This document shows positions 26,918 to 36,661 of a stretch of 64,000 nt of DNA, piece after piece. Below the pieces are notes generated by a model. It searched no databases and was not told where the DNA came from. It saw nothing but the letters and a program-made list of their open reading frames with translations. The first letter of the stretch is position 1, and every line of letters starts with the position of its first letter. Origin of the DNA: CAWCLK01 sp963796225 (lineage in GTDB: Bacteria; Actinomycetota; Nitriliruptoria; Nitriliruptorales; Nitriliruptoraceae); the NCBI GenBank assembly GCA_963796225.1, contig CAWCLK010000006.1:165970-229969 (forward strand). Reading direction: 5' to 3'. The position numbers and the translations under genes are program-made.

Positions 26918-29798
26918 GTGAGCGATCGTCCCCTCGCCGAGCTGCAGGCCGACGGCGAGTTCGTGACGCGCCACGTGGGCACCGGTCCCGACGACCACGC
27001 CCGGATGCTGGCCGACCTCGGGTGCGCGTCCATGGAGGAGCTGCTGGCCGAGGCCGTGCCGGCGTCGATCCGCGACGACGCGCTGGACGTGGTGCCGCCC
27101 GCCGCGTCGGAGGCCCGTGTCCTCGGGGAGCTGCAGGCGCTCGCGGGCCGCAACCGGCCCCTGCGGGCGTACCTCGGGCTCGGCTACCACGGGACCGTCA
27201 CGCCCCCGGTCATCCAGCGCAACGTCCTGGAGAACCCCGCCTGGTACACGGCCTACACGCCCTACCAGCCCGAGATCTCCCAGGGCCGGCTCGAGGTCCT
27301 GCTCAACTTCCAGACGATGGTCAGCGACCTCACGGGCATGGACATCGCGAACGCGTCCCTGCTCGACGAGGCCACCGCTGCGGCCGAGGCGATGACGCTG
27401 TGCCACCGCGCCCAGCGCGCCGACCGGGACGTGTTCGCCGTCGACCGGGACGTGCACCCGCAGACTCTCGCGGTCGTGCGCACCCGGGCCGAGGCGCTCG
27501 GCCTCACGGTCGCCGTGGGGGACTGGCGCGAGGACGCGGCGCCCGACGACGCCTTCGCCGCCCTGCTGCAGCACCCGGCCTCCTCCGGGGCCCTGCACGA
27601 CGACCGCGACGTCATCGCCCGGCTGCACGATCGGGACGTGCGGGTGGTCGTGGCCACCGACCTGCTGGCCTGCCTGCTGGTCACGCCGCCCGGCGAGCAG
27701 GGCGCCGACGTCGTGGTGGGGTCGGCCCAGCGGTTCGGGGTGCCGATGATGTACGGCGGTCCGCACGCGGCGTTCATCGCCGTCCGCGAGGCCGACCGGC
27801 GGTCGCTGCCGGGGCGCCTGGTCGGCGTCTCGGTGGACACGAAGGGCCGCACGGCGCACCGGCTGGCCCTGCAGACCCGCGAACAGCACATCCGACGCGA
27901 GCGCGCGACGTCCAACATCTGCACCTCCCAGGTGCTGCTGGCCGTCATCGCCGCGCTGTATGCGCAGTACCACGGCCCCGACGGGCTGCGCCGGATCGCC
28001 GAGCGCGTGCACCGGTCGGCCGTCGCGCTGGCCGCCGCCGCGCGTGCCGCCGGCCACGCGACCGTGCACGACGCCTACTTCGACACCGTGGCCCTGCGGA
28101 TCGACGGTGATGCGGCCGCCGTGGCGGCACGCGCCCGCGAAGCCGGGTACCTGCTGCGCGCCGAGGGTGACGTCGTCACCATCGCCCTGGACGAGACCAC
28201 CACGCCCGCGGACCTGGTCGCGGTCCTGGCGGCGCTGGGCTGGGACGGCACCGAGCAGGACCTGCTGGCCCTCGGCGACGAGCAGCCCGACGCCCTGCCG
28301 GACGGCACGGCGCGGACCTCCGAGGTGCTCACGCACCCGGTCTTCCACCGGTTCCGGTCCGAGACCGCCATGATGCGCGAGCTGCGGCGACTGGCCGACC
28401 GGGACATCGCCCTGGACCGGTCCATGATCCCGCTGGGGTCGTGCACGATGAAGCTGAACGCCGCGGTCGAGATGGCCGCGGTCACGTGGCCCGGCTTCGC
28501 GGACCTGCACCCCTTCGCGCCCGGTCGAGGACGCGGCAGGGACGCACCAGGTCATCGCCGACCTCGAGGCCTGGCTGGCGGACGTGACCGGCTACGACGC
28601 GGTGTCGTTGCAGCCCAACGCGGGGTCGCAGGGCGAGTACGCGGGCCTGCTGGCCATCGCCGCCTACCACCGCGCCAACGGGGACGACCAGCGCGACGTC
28701 TGCCTGATCCCGTCCTCCGCGCACGGCACGAACGCCGCCAGCGCCGTCATGGCCGGGATGCGCGTGGTCGTCGTCGCCTGCGACGAGGACGGCAACGTCG
28801 ACCTGTCGGACCTGCGGGCCAAGGTGACCGAGCACGACGACCGCCTCGCCGCGCTCATGGTGACCTACCCCTCCACCCACGGGGTGTACGAGGAGGCCAT
28901 CGGCGAGGTCTGCGCGCTCGTCCACGACCACGGCGGGCAGGTCTACCTCGACGGGGCCAACCTGAACGCGCTGGTGGGCCTGGCGCGGCCGGGGCGCTTC
29001 GGTGCGGACGTCTCGCACCTCAACCTGCACAAGACCTTCTGCATCCCCCACGGCGGCGGGGGACCGGGCGTCGGACCGGTCGCGGCGCGCGCCCACCTCG
29101 CGCCCTACCTGCCCAACCACCCGCTGGTGCCCGAGGCGGGGCCGGCGACCGGCCCCGGGCCCGTCTCGGCCGCCCCGTGGGGCAGCGCCGGGATCCTGAC
29201 GATCTCGTGGGCCTACCTGCGCCTCATGGGACCCGACGGGCTGCGGCGTGCGACCGAAGCGGCGATCCTGCACGCCAACTGGCTGGCGACCCGCCTGGCC
29301 GAGCACTACCCGGTGCTCTACACCGGGGCGAAGGGCCGGGTCGCCCACGAGTGCATCATCGACATCCGCGGCATCGAGAAGGCCACCGGCATCACCAACG
29401 AGGACGTCAGCAAGCGACTCATCGACTACGGCTTCCACGCCCCGACCATGTCGTTCCCGGTCAACGGGACGCTCATGATCGAACCGACGGAGTCCGAGTC
29501 GCTGGCCGAGCTCACCCGGTTCGTGGACGCCATGGTCGCCATCCGCGACGAGATCCGCCGGGTCGCGGACGGCGACTGGCCGGCCGAGGACAACCCGCTG
29601 GTCGGCTCGCCCCACACCGTCGAGGACCTGCTGGCCGCCGAGTGGGACCACCCCTACACGCGCGAGCAGGCCGCCTACCCCGTCGAGGAGCTGCGGCAGG
29701 ACCGCTACTGGCCCCCGGTCTCTCGGATCGACAACGCCTACGGCGACCGCCACCTGATGTGCGCGTGCCCGCCGCTGGAGGACCTCGCCGAGGGCTGA
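26918..29798 (+). CDS. gcvP: Glycine dehydrogenase (decarboxylating), P protein (frameshifted)
   Basis: The PLP enzyme of the glycine cleavage system, decarboxylating glycine and loading the H-protein arm. From GTG 26918, preceded by GAAAAGG, the N-terminal half includes YTPYQPEISQGRLE and ends at GFADLHPFAP. Near 28523 an extra G (gcgcccggtcgag) shifts the frame; the C-terminal half continues QVIADLEAWLADVTGYD and carries the PLP-lysine motif HLNLHKTFCIPHGGGGPG (Lys near residue 700). The corrected length is 959 residues, normal for a single-chain GcvP. No glycine riboswitch is visible upstream. Confidence 0.93.
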
Positions 29799-29866
29799 TC
29801 GCCGGCTGCAGCGTGGATCCGCTGTCCGGGAGTCGTCCGGCGACGAGCCCGAGCATCGGTGAGGGC

Positions 29867-29872
29867 TAGCCT
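29867..29872 (+). promoter_or_regulatory. Candidate -10 box (TAGCCT) for the AAA+/VWA operon
   Basis: TAGCCT lies 29 bases before GTG 29902 in the 103-base gap after gcvP; CACGGGAGGAC provides a strong ribosome binding site. Confidence 0.5.
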
Positions 29873-29901
29873 CCGGACGGGATCGAGGCACGGGAGGACA
29901 G

Positions 29902-31420
29902 GTGGTCGGCTCCGCCGCGGACGCCCTCGTCGGGCCGGTCGAGCGATTCGTCTCCGTCGTCGCGCCCGCTGTGGCCGGGCTGGCCGAACGCGCCGGCAGC
30001 GACCCGGACGAGGTGGCGCGGACGGCCGTGACCGAGGCCGCCGAGCTGGTCGCGGCCTGCATCGACGCGGACGGGTTGCACACCGACGACGAGCTGCGGG
30101 CCTACGTCGTCGCCATCGCCCCCCTCGACGACGGGTCCCTGGCGCGCGCGACCCCCGACGAGCTGCGGCGGTCCGGGCTGTTCGCGGGGCGCCGCCACGT
30201 GCTGGACCACCCCACGCCGCTGTTCCAGCTGCTCGCCGACGCCGACGCCGCGCACGGCGGGGCGCGCAGCTGGGCGTACTACCGCGTGGCCATCGACCTC
30301 GCCCACGCCGTGGCGTCGCTCGACGTCCACACCTCGCAGGCCGAGCTGGACGCCCTGGCGCGGTTCCGGGGCGCCATGCTGGCCACGATCGAGCAGGCCG
30401 GCGTGCCCCGGCCGGCGCCGGGCTTCTTCGGCCTCACCGTCGCGGACCTGCGCGAGGCCCAGGAACGCGTGCACGGCCCCGACGCAGCGCCGCCTCCCGC
30501 GGACGCTCCCGCGTCCCCGACCGCCGAGTGCGCCGGCCGTTGCGTCCGACGCCGCAGCCGAGGACCTGCCCCCGGCGCGCCCCGTCGAGGAGCTGCTCGC
30601 CGAGCTGGACGCGCTGGTCGGGCTCGAACCGGTCAAGGCCGAGGTGCGCCTGCTGACCAACCTGATGGTCGTCCAGCGCCTGCGCACCGAGCGTGGCCTG
30701 CCGACCACCCACGCGTCGCGCCACCTCGTGTTCACGGGCAACCCGGGGACCGGCAAGACCACCGTCGCCCGGCTGCTCAGCCAGGTGTTCCGCAGCCTCG
30801 GCGTCGTCGCGCGCGGCCAGCTCGTCGAGACCGATCGGTCGGCGCTGGTCGCCGGGTTCGTGGGCCAGACCGCCACGCGCACCCGCGACGTGATCGAGTC
30901 CGCCGTCGGCGGGACCCTGCTCATCGACGAGGCCTACGCGCTGGCCCGCGGCAACGAGAACGACTTCGGCCGGGAGGCCATCGACACGCTGGTGAAGCTG
31001 ATGGAGGACCATCGCGACGACCTGGTGGTGGTCGCGGCCGGCTACCCGGCCGAGATGGCCGACTTCATCGGGGCGAACCCGGGCCTGCAGTCGCGCTTCC
31101 CGCGCACCCTGCACTTCCCGGACTACACCGACGACGAGCTGGTGGCGATCTTCACGCTGATCGCCGAGGGCGCCCACTACGAGCTCGCGGACGGTACCGC
31201 CGAGGTGGTCCGCCACCGGTTCGCCGCGGTGCCGCGCGGGCGCGGGTTCGGCAACGGACGGCTGGCCCGCAACCTGTTCGAGGCCGCGATCGCCCAGCAG
31301 GCCAGCCGGCTCGTGGCGATCGAGGCACCGACCGACGACCAGCTGGTGCGGCTGCTGCCCGAGGACGTCCCGGCGGTCCCCGGCGGGCACCCGGGCGTCG
31401 ACGAGGGGACGGCCCCGTGA
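29902..31420 (+). CDS. CbxX/SpoVK-type AAA+ ATPase with TerB-like N-terminal domain (frameshifted)
   Basis: Residues 1-170 are all-helical, with acidic spacing (AACIDADGLHTDDEL) reminiscent of TerB-like domains. An Ala/Pro-rich linker follows, then a CbxX/CfqX-class AAA+ module: GLEPVKAEVR, Walker A GNPGTGKT, Walker B LLIDEAYAL, and GNGRLARNLFE near the end. The frame changes near 30529 (gccgagtgcgccg, one extra base) inside the linker; the corrected length is 505 residues. CbxX-type ATPases remodel partner proteins, as in type VII secretion EccA or rubisco activase. First gene of a four-gene operon; the next gene overlaps by GTGA. Confidence 0.8.
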
Positions 31421-32478
31421 GCATCGGTGGGGTGGTCGGCCGCCTCGGGGCGCTCGCCCTCGCGATCCTCCTGGTCGTCGGGGCGCTGGCGTGGCGTGGG
31501 CGCGGGGACGGGGCGGGACCGGACGACGGCCCCGACGCGACGTCCTCCGACGCCCCGACGGCCGTGGCCAGCACCGTGCGGTGCGCGGCGGAGCTGCGCA
31601 TCTGCGACGCGCTGGCCGACGCCGTCGGCGAGGACGTGGAGGTCGTCACCGAGGACGGGGTGGTGACCGCCCGGTCCCTGCAGGACGCGACGACCGCGGA
31701 CGTCTGGGTGACCCTGGATGCCCTCGTGGACGTCGTGGCCGACGGCCGCGACCGCGCCTCACGCCGCGCGCTGTTCACCGACGACCCGGACGCGGTCGCA
31801 CGCTCGCCGCTGGTGCTGGTGGGGTGGCAGGACCGGCTCGCCGTGCTCGAGGACGCGTGCGGGACCACCTGGGCGTGCATCGGCGAGGTGGCGTCGGGCA
31901 CCTGGGCCGACGCAGGCGGGGCGACGGCGTGGGGACGCCCCAAGCCGGCCCACGCCGCACCGGACGACTCCGGCATCGGGTTGCTGGTCACCGCGCAGGC
32001 ACTGGCGTCGCGGCTCGACGGGGCCGCCCTGACGTCACGCTCGCTGGACGCACCCGACGTGCGCACCTGGTTCACCACGCTGGAGCGCGCGGTGCCGTCC
32101 TTCGCCCCGCCGTCTGGGTCGCAGCTGGTCGAGATGGTCCAGTTCGGCCCGTCGAGCCGCGACGTGGTCGGCACCACCGAGGCCGAGGCGGCCGAGGTGC
32201 TCACCCGGGCCGGGGCGCGGGCGGCCGACCTGCGCGTCGTCCCCGCCTCCCCGCCGGTCCAGGCCACCGCGGTCGTGGCCGCCCCCGTCGGCACGGCGCC
32301 GCCCGACGGACTGGCCACGACGGTCGCCGACCTGCTCGCCGCGGCGGGCTGGCGGGTCGAGGGCGCCACGCCCGGCGTGCAGCTGCCCACCCCGGTGCCC
32401 ACGCCCGACGGATCGGCCCCGGACCTGCCGGGCGGGGTCCTCGAGGCGGTCCTGCTGCGATGGGAAGGGGTGCGGTGA
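31417..32478 (+). CDS. Membrane-anchored solute-binding-like protein
   Basis: A 353-residue protein with an uncleaved or cleaved hydrophobic N-terminus (residues 9-26), then a low-complexity Asp/Ala spacer and an alpha/beta domain. Segments such as ADVWVTLDALVDVV and RSPLVLVGWQDRLAVLE resemble the type-2 solute-binding fold of molybdate-type binding proteins. Two Cys pairs (CAAELRIC and CGTTWAC) could form disulfides outside the cell. No permease or ATPase of an ABC transporter is nearby, so a transport role is doubtful. It shares its fold with the N-terminal half of the next gene product. Confidence 0.6.
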   Translation: MSIGGVVGRLGALALAILLVVGALAWRGRGDGAGPDDGPDATSSDAPTAVASTVRCAAELRICDALADAVGEDVEVVTEDGVVTARSLQDATTADVWVTLDALVDVVADGRDRASRRALFTDDPDAVARSPLVLVGWQDRLAVLEDACGTTWACIGEVASGTWADAGGATAWGRPKPAHAAPDDSGIGLLVTAQALASRLDGAALTSRSLDAPDVRTWFTTLERAVPSFAPPSGSQLVEMVQFGPSSRDVVGTTEAEAAEVLTRAGARAADLRVVPASPPVQATAVVAAPVGTAPPDGLATTVADLLAAAGWRVEGATPGVQLPTPVPTPDGSAPDLPGGVLEAVLLRWEGVR

Positions 32479-32488
32479 CCTCGTGGAA

Positions 32489-32494
32489 TACGCT
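32489..32494 (+). promoter_or_regulatory. Possible internal -10 box (TACGCT)
   Basis: TACGCT fits TANNNT in the 47-base gap before the SBP-VWA lipoprotein gene. It may add transcription within the operon. No clear -35. Confidence 0.25.
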
Positions 32495-32525
32495 GGTCCG
32501 AGGTCGGACGACGACGGGGTGTGCG

Positions 32526-34355
32526 ATGCGGCGGACGGGGCGATGGATCGGGCTGGGCCTGGTCATGTCGATGGTGGTGGCGGGGTGCACCGGCGGTGAC
32601 GGGGTGGTCTTCCCGGACCAGTCGGCCGACGCCACGGCCGACCCTGCTGCCCAGGACCCGGGGGACTGCGTCGTGGTCGACATGGCGGTCTCCAGCGAGA
32701 AGATCGACCTCATGCGCGACCTCGCCCAGGAGTTCAACGGGTCCGACGAGGCGCGCGTCGACGGCCAGTGCGTGTTCGTGCGCCCGCAGTCCAAGGCCTC
32801 GGGTGGTGCCGCCCAGCTGCTGAGCACCGACTGGGACGAGCAGGTCGAGGGACCCCGCCCCGTCGTGTGGTCGCCGGCGTCCAGTGCATGGGGGGCGGTG
32901 GTCAACCAGCGGCTGGCCGACCGCGGGGAGGACCCGATCGTCGGCGAGGCCCGGCCGTTCATGCAGACCCCGCTGGTGATCGCCATGCCCAAGCCCATGG
33001 CCGACGCGCTGGGGTACCCGGACGAGCCGATCGGCTGGCACGACATCCTCGAGCTGGCGCGGTCCGACGAGGGCTGGGCGGCCTTCGGGCACCCCGAGTG
33101 GGGTCCGTTCCGCCTCGGCAAGACCAACCCCAACTTCTCGACCTCCGGACTGTCGGCCCTCATCGCGCAGAACTACGCCGCGGTGGGCACCACCAGCGGG
33201 CTGACGTTGGAGGACCTCGACCGCCCCGCCGTGCAGAAGTTCGCGCGTGACGTCGAGTCGGCGGTCGTGCACTACGGGGACACGACGTTGACCTTCGGGA
33301 ACAACTGGTACCGCAACGACGCCCGCGGGACCGCCCTGACCTACGTGTCGGCGGTGGCCCTCGAGGAGGTGTCGCTGATCCAGTACAACCGCGGCAACCC
33401 CGACGGCGTGCTGCAGCCGGGCGAGGTCCCCGAGCCCCCGCGCGACCCGCTGGTCGCGATCTACCCGGAGGAGGGGACGCTGTTCTCGGACAACCCGTAC
33501 ATCATCCTCGACGCCGAGTGGGTGGACGAGGACGAGGCGGCCGCGGCGGCGTTGTTCGAGGAGTTCGTCCAGCGCCCCGAGAACCAGGAACGCGTGCTCG
33601 AGTTCGGCTTCCGGCCCGGCAACATCGAGGTCCCGATCGGCGACCCGATCACCGCGGCCAACGGGGTGGACCCCACCCAGCCCCAGACCACGCTGGCGAT
33701 CCCGGACCCGGCCGTGCTGGTCGAGATGATCGACCGCTGGGAATCGCAGCGCAAGGCGGCCCGGGTGCTGCTGGTGATGGACGTGTCCGGGTCGATGGGG
33801 GACCCGGCCACCGGCGAGGACCGCACCACGAAGCTGGACCTGGCCAAGGACGCCGCGATCACCGCGCTGGACCAGTTCGCGCCGCAGGACGCGGTCGGGC
33901 TGCGGATCTTCTCCACCGAGATCGGCCCGCCGGAGCACCCCGAGTACGTCGACCTCGTCCCGATCGACCCCATCGGGCAGTCGGCGGAGGCGCTGCGGAC
34001 CAGGATCCGGTCGCTCGTGCCGACCAACGGCACGCCGCTGTACACGGTCGCCGGGTCCAGCTACGAGCAGATGGTGACCGACTACGACCCGTCCGCCATC
34101 AACGCGGTGGTCCTGCTCACCGACGGCCGCAACGAGGACGTCAACGACGACCTCGCCGGGCTGCTGTCCTCCCTGCAGGCCGGGACGGAGGGCCGCCAGT
34201 CGCAGCCGGTGCGCGTGTTCACGATCGCCTACGGGGCCGACGCGGACCAGTCGATCCTGCAGCAGGTCGCCGAGGCGACCAACGCCGCCGCCTACGACGC
34301 GTCCGACCCGGCCTCGATCGACAAGGTGTTCACCTCCGTGATCAGCAACTTCTGA
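32526..34355 (+). CDS. Lipoprotein with solute-binding fold fused to a VWA domain
   Basis: A 609-residue lipoprotein. The signal peptide ends in the lipobox VVAGC (Cys about residue 23). Residues 40-400 have a solute-binding-protein-like fold (VVDMAVSSEKIDLMRDLAQEF; RPVVWSPASSAWG; TNPNFSTSGLSALIAQNY, quoted in short). Residues 415-609 are a von Willebrand A domain with an intact MIDAS: DVSGSMGD, a Thr in PTNGTPLY, and LLTDGRNED. The product should sit on the outer face of the membrane and bind a ligand and a metal ion. The pairing with a cytosolic AAA+ ATPase recalls MoxR-VWA pairs, but across the membrane. Confidence 0.85.
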   Translation: MRRTGRWIGLGLVMSMVVAGCTGGDGVVFPDQSADATADPAAQDPGDCVVVDMAVSSEKIDLMRDLAQEFNGSDEARVDGQCVFVRPQSKASGGAAQLLSTDWDEQVEGPRPVVWSPASSAWGAVVNQRLADRGEDPIVGEARPFMQTPLVIAMPKPMADALGYPDEPIGWHDILELARSDEGWAAFGHPEWGPFRLGKTNPNFSTSGLSALIAQNYAAVGTTSGLTLEDLDRPAVQKFARDVESAVVHYGDTTLTFGNNWYRNDARGTALTYVSAVALEEVSLIQYNRGNPDGVLQPGEVPEPPRDPLVAIYPEEGTLFSDNPYIILDAEWVDEDEAAAAALFEEFVQRPENQERVLEFGFRPGNIEVPIGDPITAANGVDPTQPQTTLAIPDPAVLVEMIDRWESQRKAARVLLVMDVSGSMGDPATGEDRTTKLDLAKDAAITALDQFAPQDAVGLRIFSTEIGPPEHPEYVDLVPIDPIGQSAEALRTRIRSLVPTNGTPLYTVAGSSYEQMVTDYDPSAINAVVLLTDGRNEDVNDDLAGLLSSLQAGTEGRQSQPVRVFTIAYGADADQSILQQVAEATNAAAYDASDPASIDKVFTSVISNF

Positions 34356-34356
34356 C

Positions 34357-35100
34357 GTGCCCACGCTGAAGGACCGCCTGCTCACCCGCCAGGGGGCGTA
34401 CGCGATCACGTCGCCGGGCGCGATCCTCGCCGGCGGGGCGGCGGCCGCGGTCGGGATCGCCGCGGGGATCGCCTTTCCGGTGGCGGCCGTCGCCGGGGCG
34501 GCGGCGTACGCAGGGGTGGCGGTCGCCCGGCTGCCCCGGGGCCCCCAGCGCCCCGCCATCCGACCCGAGACGCTGCGACCGCCCTGGCGCGGGTTCGTCG
34601 AGGAGGCCATCGACGCCCGGGACCGGTTCGACCGGGCCGTGGCCAACGCCCGCACCGGCCCGCTGCGGACTCGGCTGCAGGCCATCGCGGACCGCGTCGC
34701 CGAGGGCGTGGAGGAGTCGTGGCGGGTGGCCGCCCACGGGCAGGCGCTGGAGGACGCCCTGGGGCAGCTCGAGCCGCTCGGGACCGTCGAGGCGCGGCTG
34801 GCCGAGGTCGAGGGCGAGCAGCAGGCGGGGCGGGCCGACGACCCGCGCCTGGCCGCCACCGCCGAGTCCCTGCGGTCCCAGATCGACTCGACACGCCGCA
34901 TCGGGGAGGTCGCGCGGGACACGCGGGACCGCCTGCGCCTGCTCGACGCGCGACTCGACGAGTCGGTGGCCCGTGCTGTCGAGCTGTCGTTGCGTGCCGG
35001 GGACGCCGGGGACGCGTCGGGCCTCGGGTCGGACGTCGAGGCGATCGTCGGGGAGATGGAGTCCCTGCGCCTCGCGCTGGAGGAGACACGGTCGGCCTGA
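34357..35100 (+). CDS. Membrane protein with long helical (coiled-coil) domain
   Basis: A 247-residue protein one base after the VWA gene. A short basic N-terminus precedes a Gly/Ala-rich hydrophobic hairpin (residues 17-57), then an almost entirely helical, charged region (residues 75-247) with heptad-like Leu/Ala spacing and no Cys. Unrecognised family. GTG 34357 is used because it follows the previous stop directly. As last gene of the operon it may link the AAA+ ATPase to the outer-face VWA lipoprotein, but this is a guess. Confidence 0.65.
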   Translation: MPTLKDRLLTRQGAYAITSPGAILAGGAAAAVGIAAGIAFPVAAVAGAAAYAGVAVARLPRGPQRPAIRPETLRPPWRGFVEEAIDARDRFDRAVANARTGPLRTRLQAIADRVAEGVEESWRVAAHGQALEDALGQLEPLGTVEARLAEVEGEQQAGRADDPRLAATAESLRSQIDSTRRIGEVARDTRDRLRLLDARLDESVARAVELSLRAGDAGDASGLGSDVEAIVGEMESLRLALEETRSA

Positions 35101-35111
35101 CCCCCGTCGGT

Positions 35112-35140
35112 TTGCCACTGCGGTAAGGCTCACCTAACTT
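35112..35140 (+). promoter_or_regulatory. Iron-box-controlled promoter (DtxR/IdeR type)
   Basis: TTGCCA (35112-35117) and TAACTT (35135-35140) are separated by 17 bases. The 19-mer TGCGGTAAGGCTCACCTAA (35119-35137) fills the spacer and enters the -10 box; it agrees at 16 of 19 positions with the actinobacterial iron-box consensus TTAGGTTAGGCTCACCTAA. Binding there by an iron-loaded DtxR/IdeR/DmdR repressor would block transcription, so the cupredoxin-like gene should be induced by iron limitation. Confidence 0.75.
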
Positions 35141-35231
35141 GCGTGCTCTCCGAACTGTCTGTCCCGTGAGACGACGGACGCGAACGACGACCAGCGGCGG
35201 ACCTGCTCCGCCACGTGGAAAGGCTCTCCCC

Positions 35232-35795
35232 GTGCGACGCACGATCCTCGCGGCCACTGCCGCCCTCGCCCTGGCCGCAACCGGCTGCGGCAGCGACGAC
35301 GGCGCCGGTGTGCGCAACGACGACGGCGGTGGGTCCATCAGCGGCTCCGCCAGCGGACTGTCCGGCTCGGGCGCGGCATCGGGGGGCGCCGAGTGCGAAC
35401 CCGGTGACACCTCCGGGGCCGACACCACCGTCGAGGTCGCGCTGACCGAGTGGGACGTCGCCCCCGTGCCCGACGAGGTCGCCGCGGGCACCATCGCGTT
35501 CGACGCCAGCACCGTGGACGCCGCCGAGCCACACGAGCTCGTCATCGTCAAGGGCGACGACCCGCAGGCGCTGCCCACCGGCGAGGACGGGGCCGTGGAC
35601 GAGTCGCAGCTCGAGGACGGGGCCCTGATCGGCGAGATCGAGGCGTTCCCGTCCGGCGAGACCTGCTCGGCGGCCTTCGACCTCGAGCCCGGCGAGTACG
35701 TGCTGTTCTGCAACATCGTCGAGACCGAGGACGACGGCAGCACCGAGTCCCACTACGCCCAGGGCATGACGACCTCCTTCACCGTCACGCAGTGA
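35232..35795 (+). CDS. Cupredoxin-like lipoprotein under an iron box
   Basis: A 187-residue lipoprotein: signal peptide with lipobox ATGC (Cys at about residue 19), a Gly/Ser/Asp-rich spacer to residue 50, then a beta domain. The type-1 copper ligand pattern is visible in order: His in AEPHELVIVKG, Cys in YVLFCNIVE, His in ESHYAQGM and Met in the same segment. It is probably a surface electron carrier or copper-binding protein. GTG 35232 follows GTGGAAAGG. Control by an iron box suggests a role in metal homeostasis or iron uptake, perhaps cupric-ion-dependent redox; that is inference. Confidence 0.75.
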   Translation: MRRTILAATAALALAATGCGSDDGAGVRNDDGGGSISGSASGLSGSGAASGGAECEPGDTSGADTTVEVALTEWDVAPVPDEVAAGTIAFDASTVDAAEPHELVIVKGDDPQALPTGEDGAVDESQLEDGALIGEIEAFPSGETCSAAFDLEPGEYVLFCNIVETEDDGSTESHYAQGMTTSFTVTQ

Positions 35796-35818
35796 CGCGT
35801 CACGGAGTGACGCGTCAC
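35792..35818. repeat. Tandem perfect palindrome GTGACGCGTCAC x2
   Basis: GTGACGCGTCAC occurs at 35792-35803 and 35807-35818, separated by GGA. Each copy is its own reverse complement, and the two together can form a 12-bp hairpin with a three-base loop. The first copy contains the TGA stop of the cupredoxin gene. Terminator, operator or both are possible. Confidence 0.7.
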
Positions 35819-35832
35819 GAGGCTGACGGCCT

Positions 35833-35868
35833 CCGGCGCCGCCCCCGGGTGCAGGCGGGCGGCGCCGG
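35833..35868 (+). terminator. GC-rich hairpin terminator after the cupredoxin gene
   Basis: CCGGCGCCGCCC (35833-35844) and GGGCGGCGCCGG (35857-35868) form a perfect 12-bp stem with a 12-base loop, followed by GTCTCGT. It separates the cupredoxin gene from the next gene's promoter. Confidence 0.65.
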
Positions 35869-35874
35869 GTCTCG

Positions 35875-35880
35875 TACTGT
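35875..35880 (+). promoter_or_regulatory. Candidate -10 box (TACTGT)
   Basis: TACTGT lies directly after the terminator hairpin and 36 bases before GTG 35917 of the next gene. No iron box overlaps it. Confidence 0.45.
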
Positions 35881-35916
35881 GGGCACCTGCCCGCCGTCTC
35901 CCGACGAGACCGTTTC

Positions 35917-36661
35917 GTGACCGATGCCCCGCGCAGGCCCGACGACGAATCCCCGCCCGACCTGGTCGACCGGGGCCCCGTCGAGACCCTCGCCCCCTCC
36001 CGCACCGCCATCGTCCTGGTGGCGGTCGCCGGGCTGGCCATCGCGCTGCTCGCCGGGCTCGGGGCGCTGAACGTCGAGGGCGGACGCAGCCTCGGCGACG
36101 ACGAGGAGCTGCTTGCCGCCGGTCAGCACGAGCTCACGGCCGGCCCGGTCACGATCGACGCGGAGCTGCCGGGGGACTGGGTGGCACGCCAGCGCTGTCC
36201 CCGCTGGCTGCAGCTCTCGGACGCGGCCGACGACGCCACGACCGTGCACCTGATCTGGCTCGACGCGGTGCCGCTGCCGTCGGACGCCCCCGACGTGGAG
36301 CTCGTCAGCCACACCCGAGGACGTGCCCGCATGGTGGCGCGAGCAGCTCGACCTGCAGGTGCAGCCGCTGGGGGAGGGGACCCTCGACGGCCGCACGGTC
36401 GAGCGGTACGACCTCGCCGCCACCGAGCAGTCCCGCCGTCGTGACGGGCTGGTGGCCTGTGGTGAGGTCGGCGGTCCGGCCGGGACGGGGATGTTCGGGC
36501 CGGCAGCACGGTTCGACCAGCAGGTCGCGCTGGTCGACGTCGACGGCACCCCGCTGCTGCTGGTGGCGGCCGCCTACACCGGCGGTGACCCGGACCGCGC
36601 CGCCGAGGGGCTGGAGGCCGTCCTGGAGACCGGCACGTTGGAGGTCGCGGCGGACGGCTGA
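35917..36661 (+). CDS. Single-pass membrane protein, extracytoplasmic domain, unknown function (frameshifted)
   Basis: An acidic, Pro-rich N-terminus (residues 1-28), one transmembrane helix (about 29-50), then a domain of about 190 residues that starts with VTIDAELPGDWVARQRCPRW. One extra base near 36314 (cacacccgaggac) splits it; the continuation EDVPAWWREQLDLQV runs to TGA 36661, 247 residues in total. The layout resembles predicted lipoprotein-like LpqN/DUF proteins, but I do not recognise the family. It is convergent with the glycosyltransferase gene, with an 88-base overlap of open frames. Confidence 0.55.

Noticed and set aside
31417..34355. ABC transporter operon
   Set aside because: Two solute-binding-like proteins are present but no permease or ABC ATPase; the ATPase upstream is AAA+ class.
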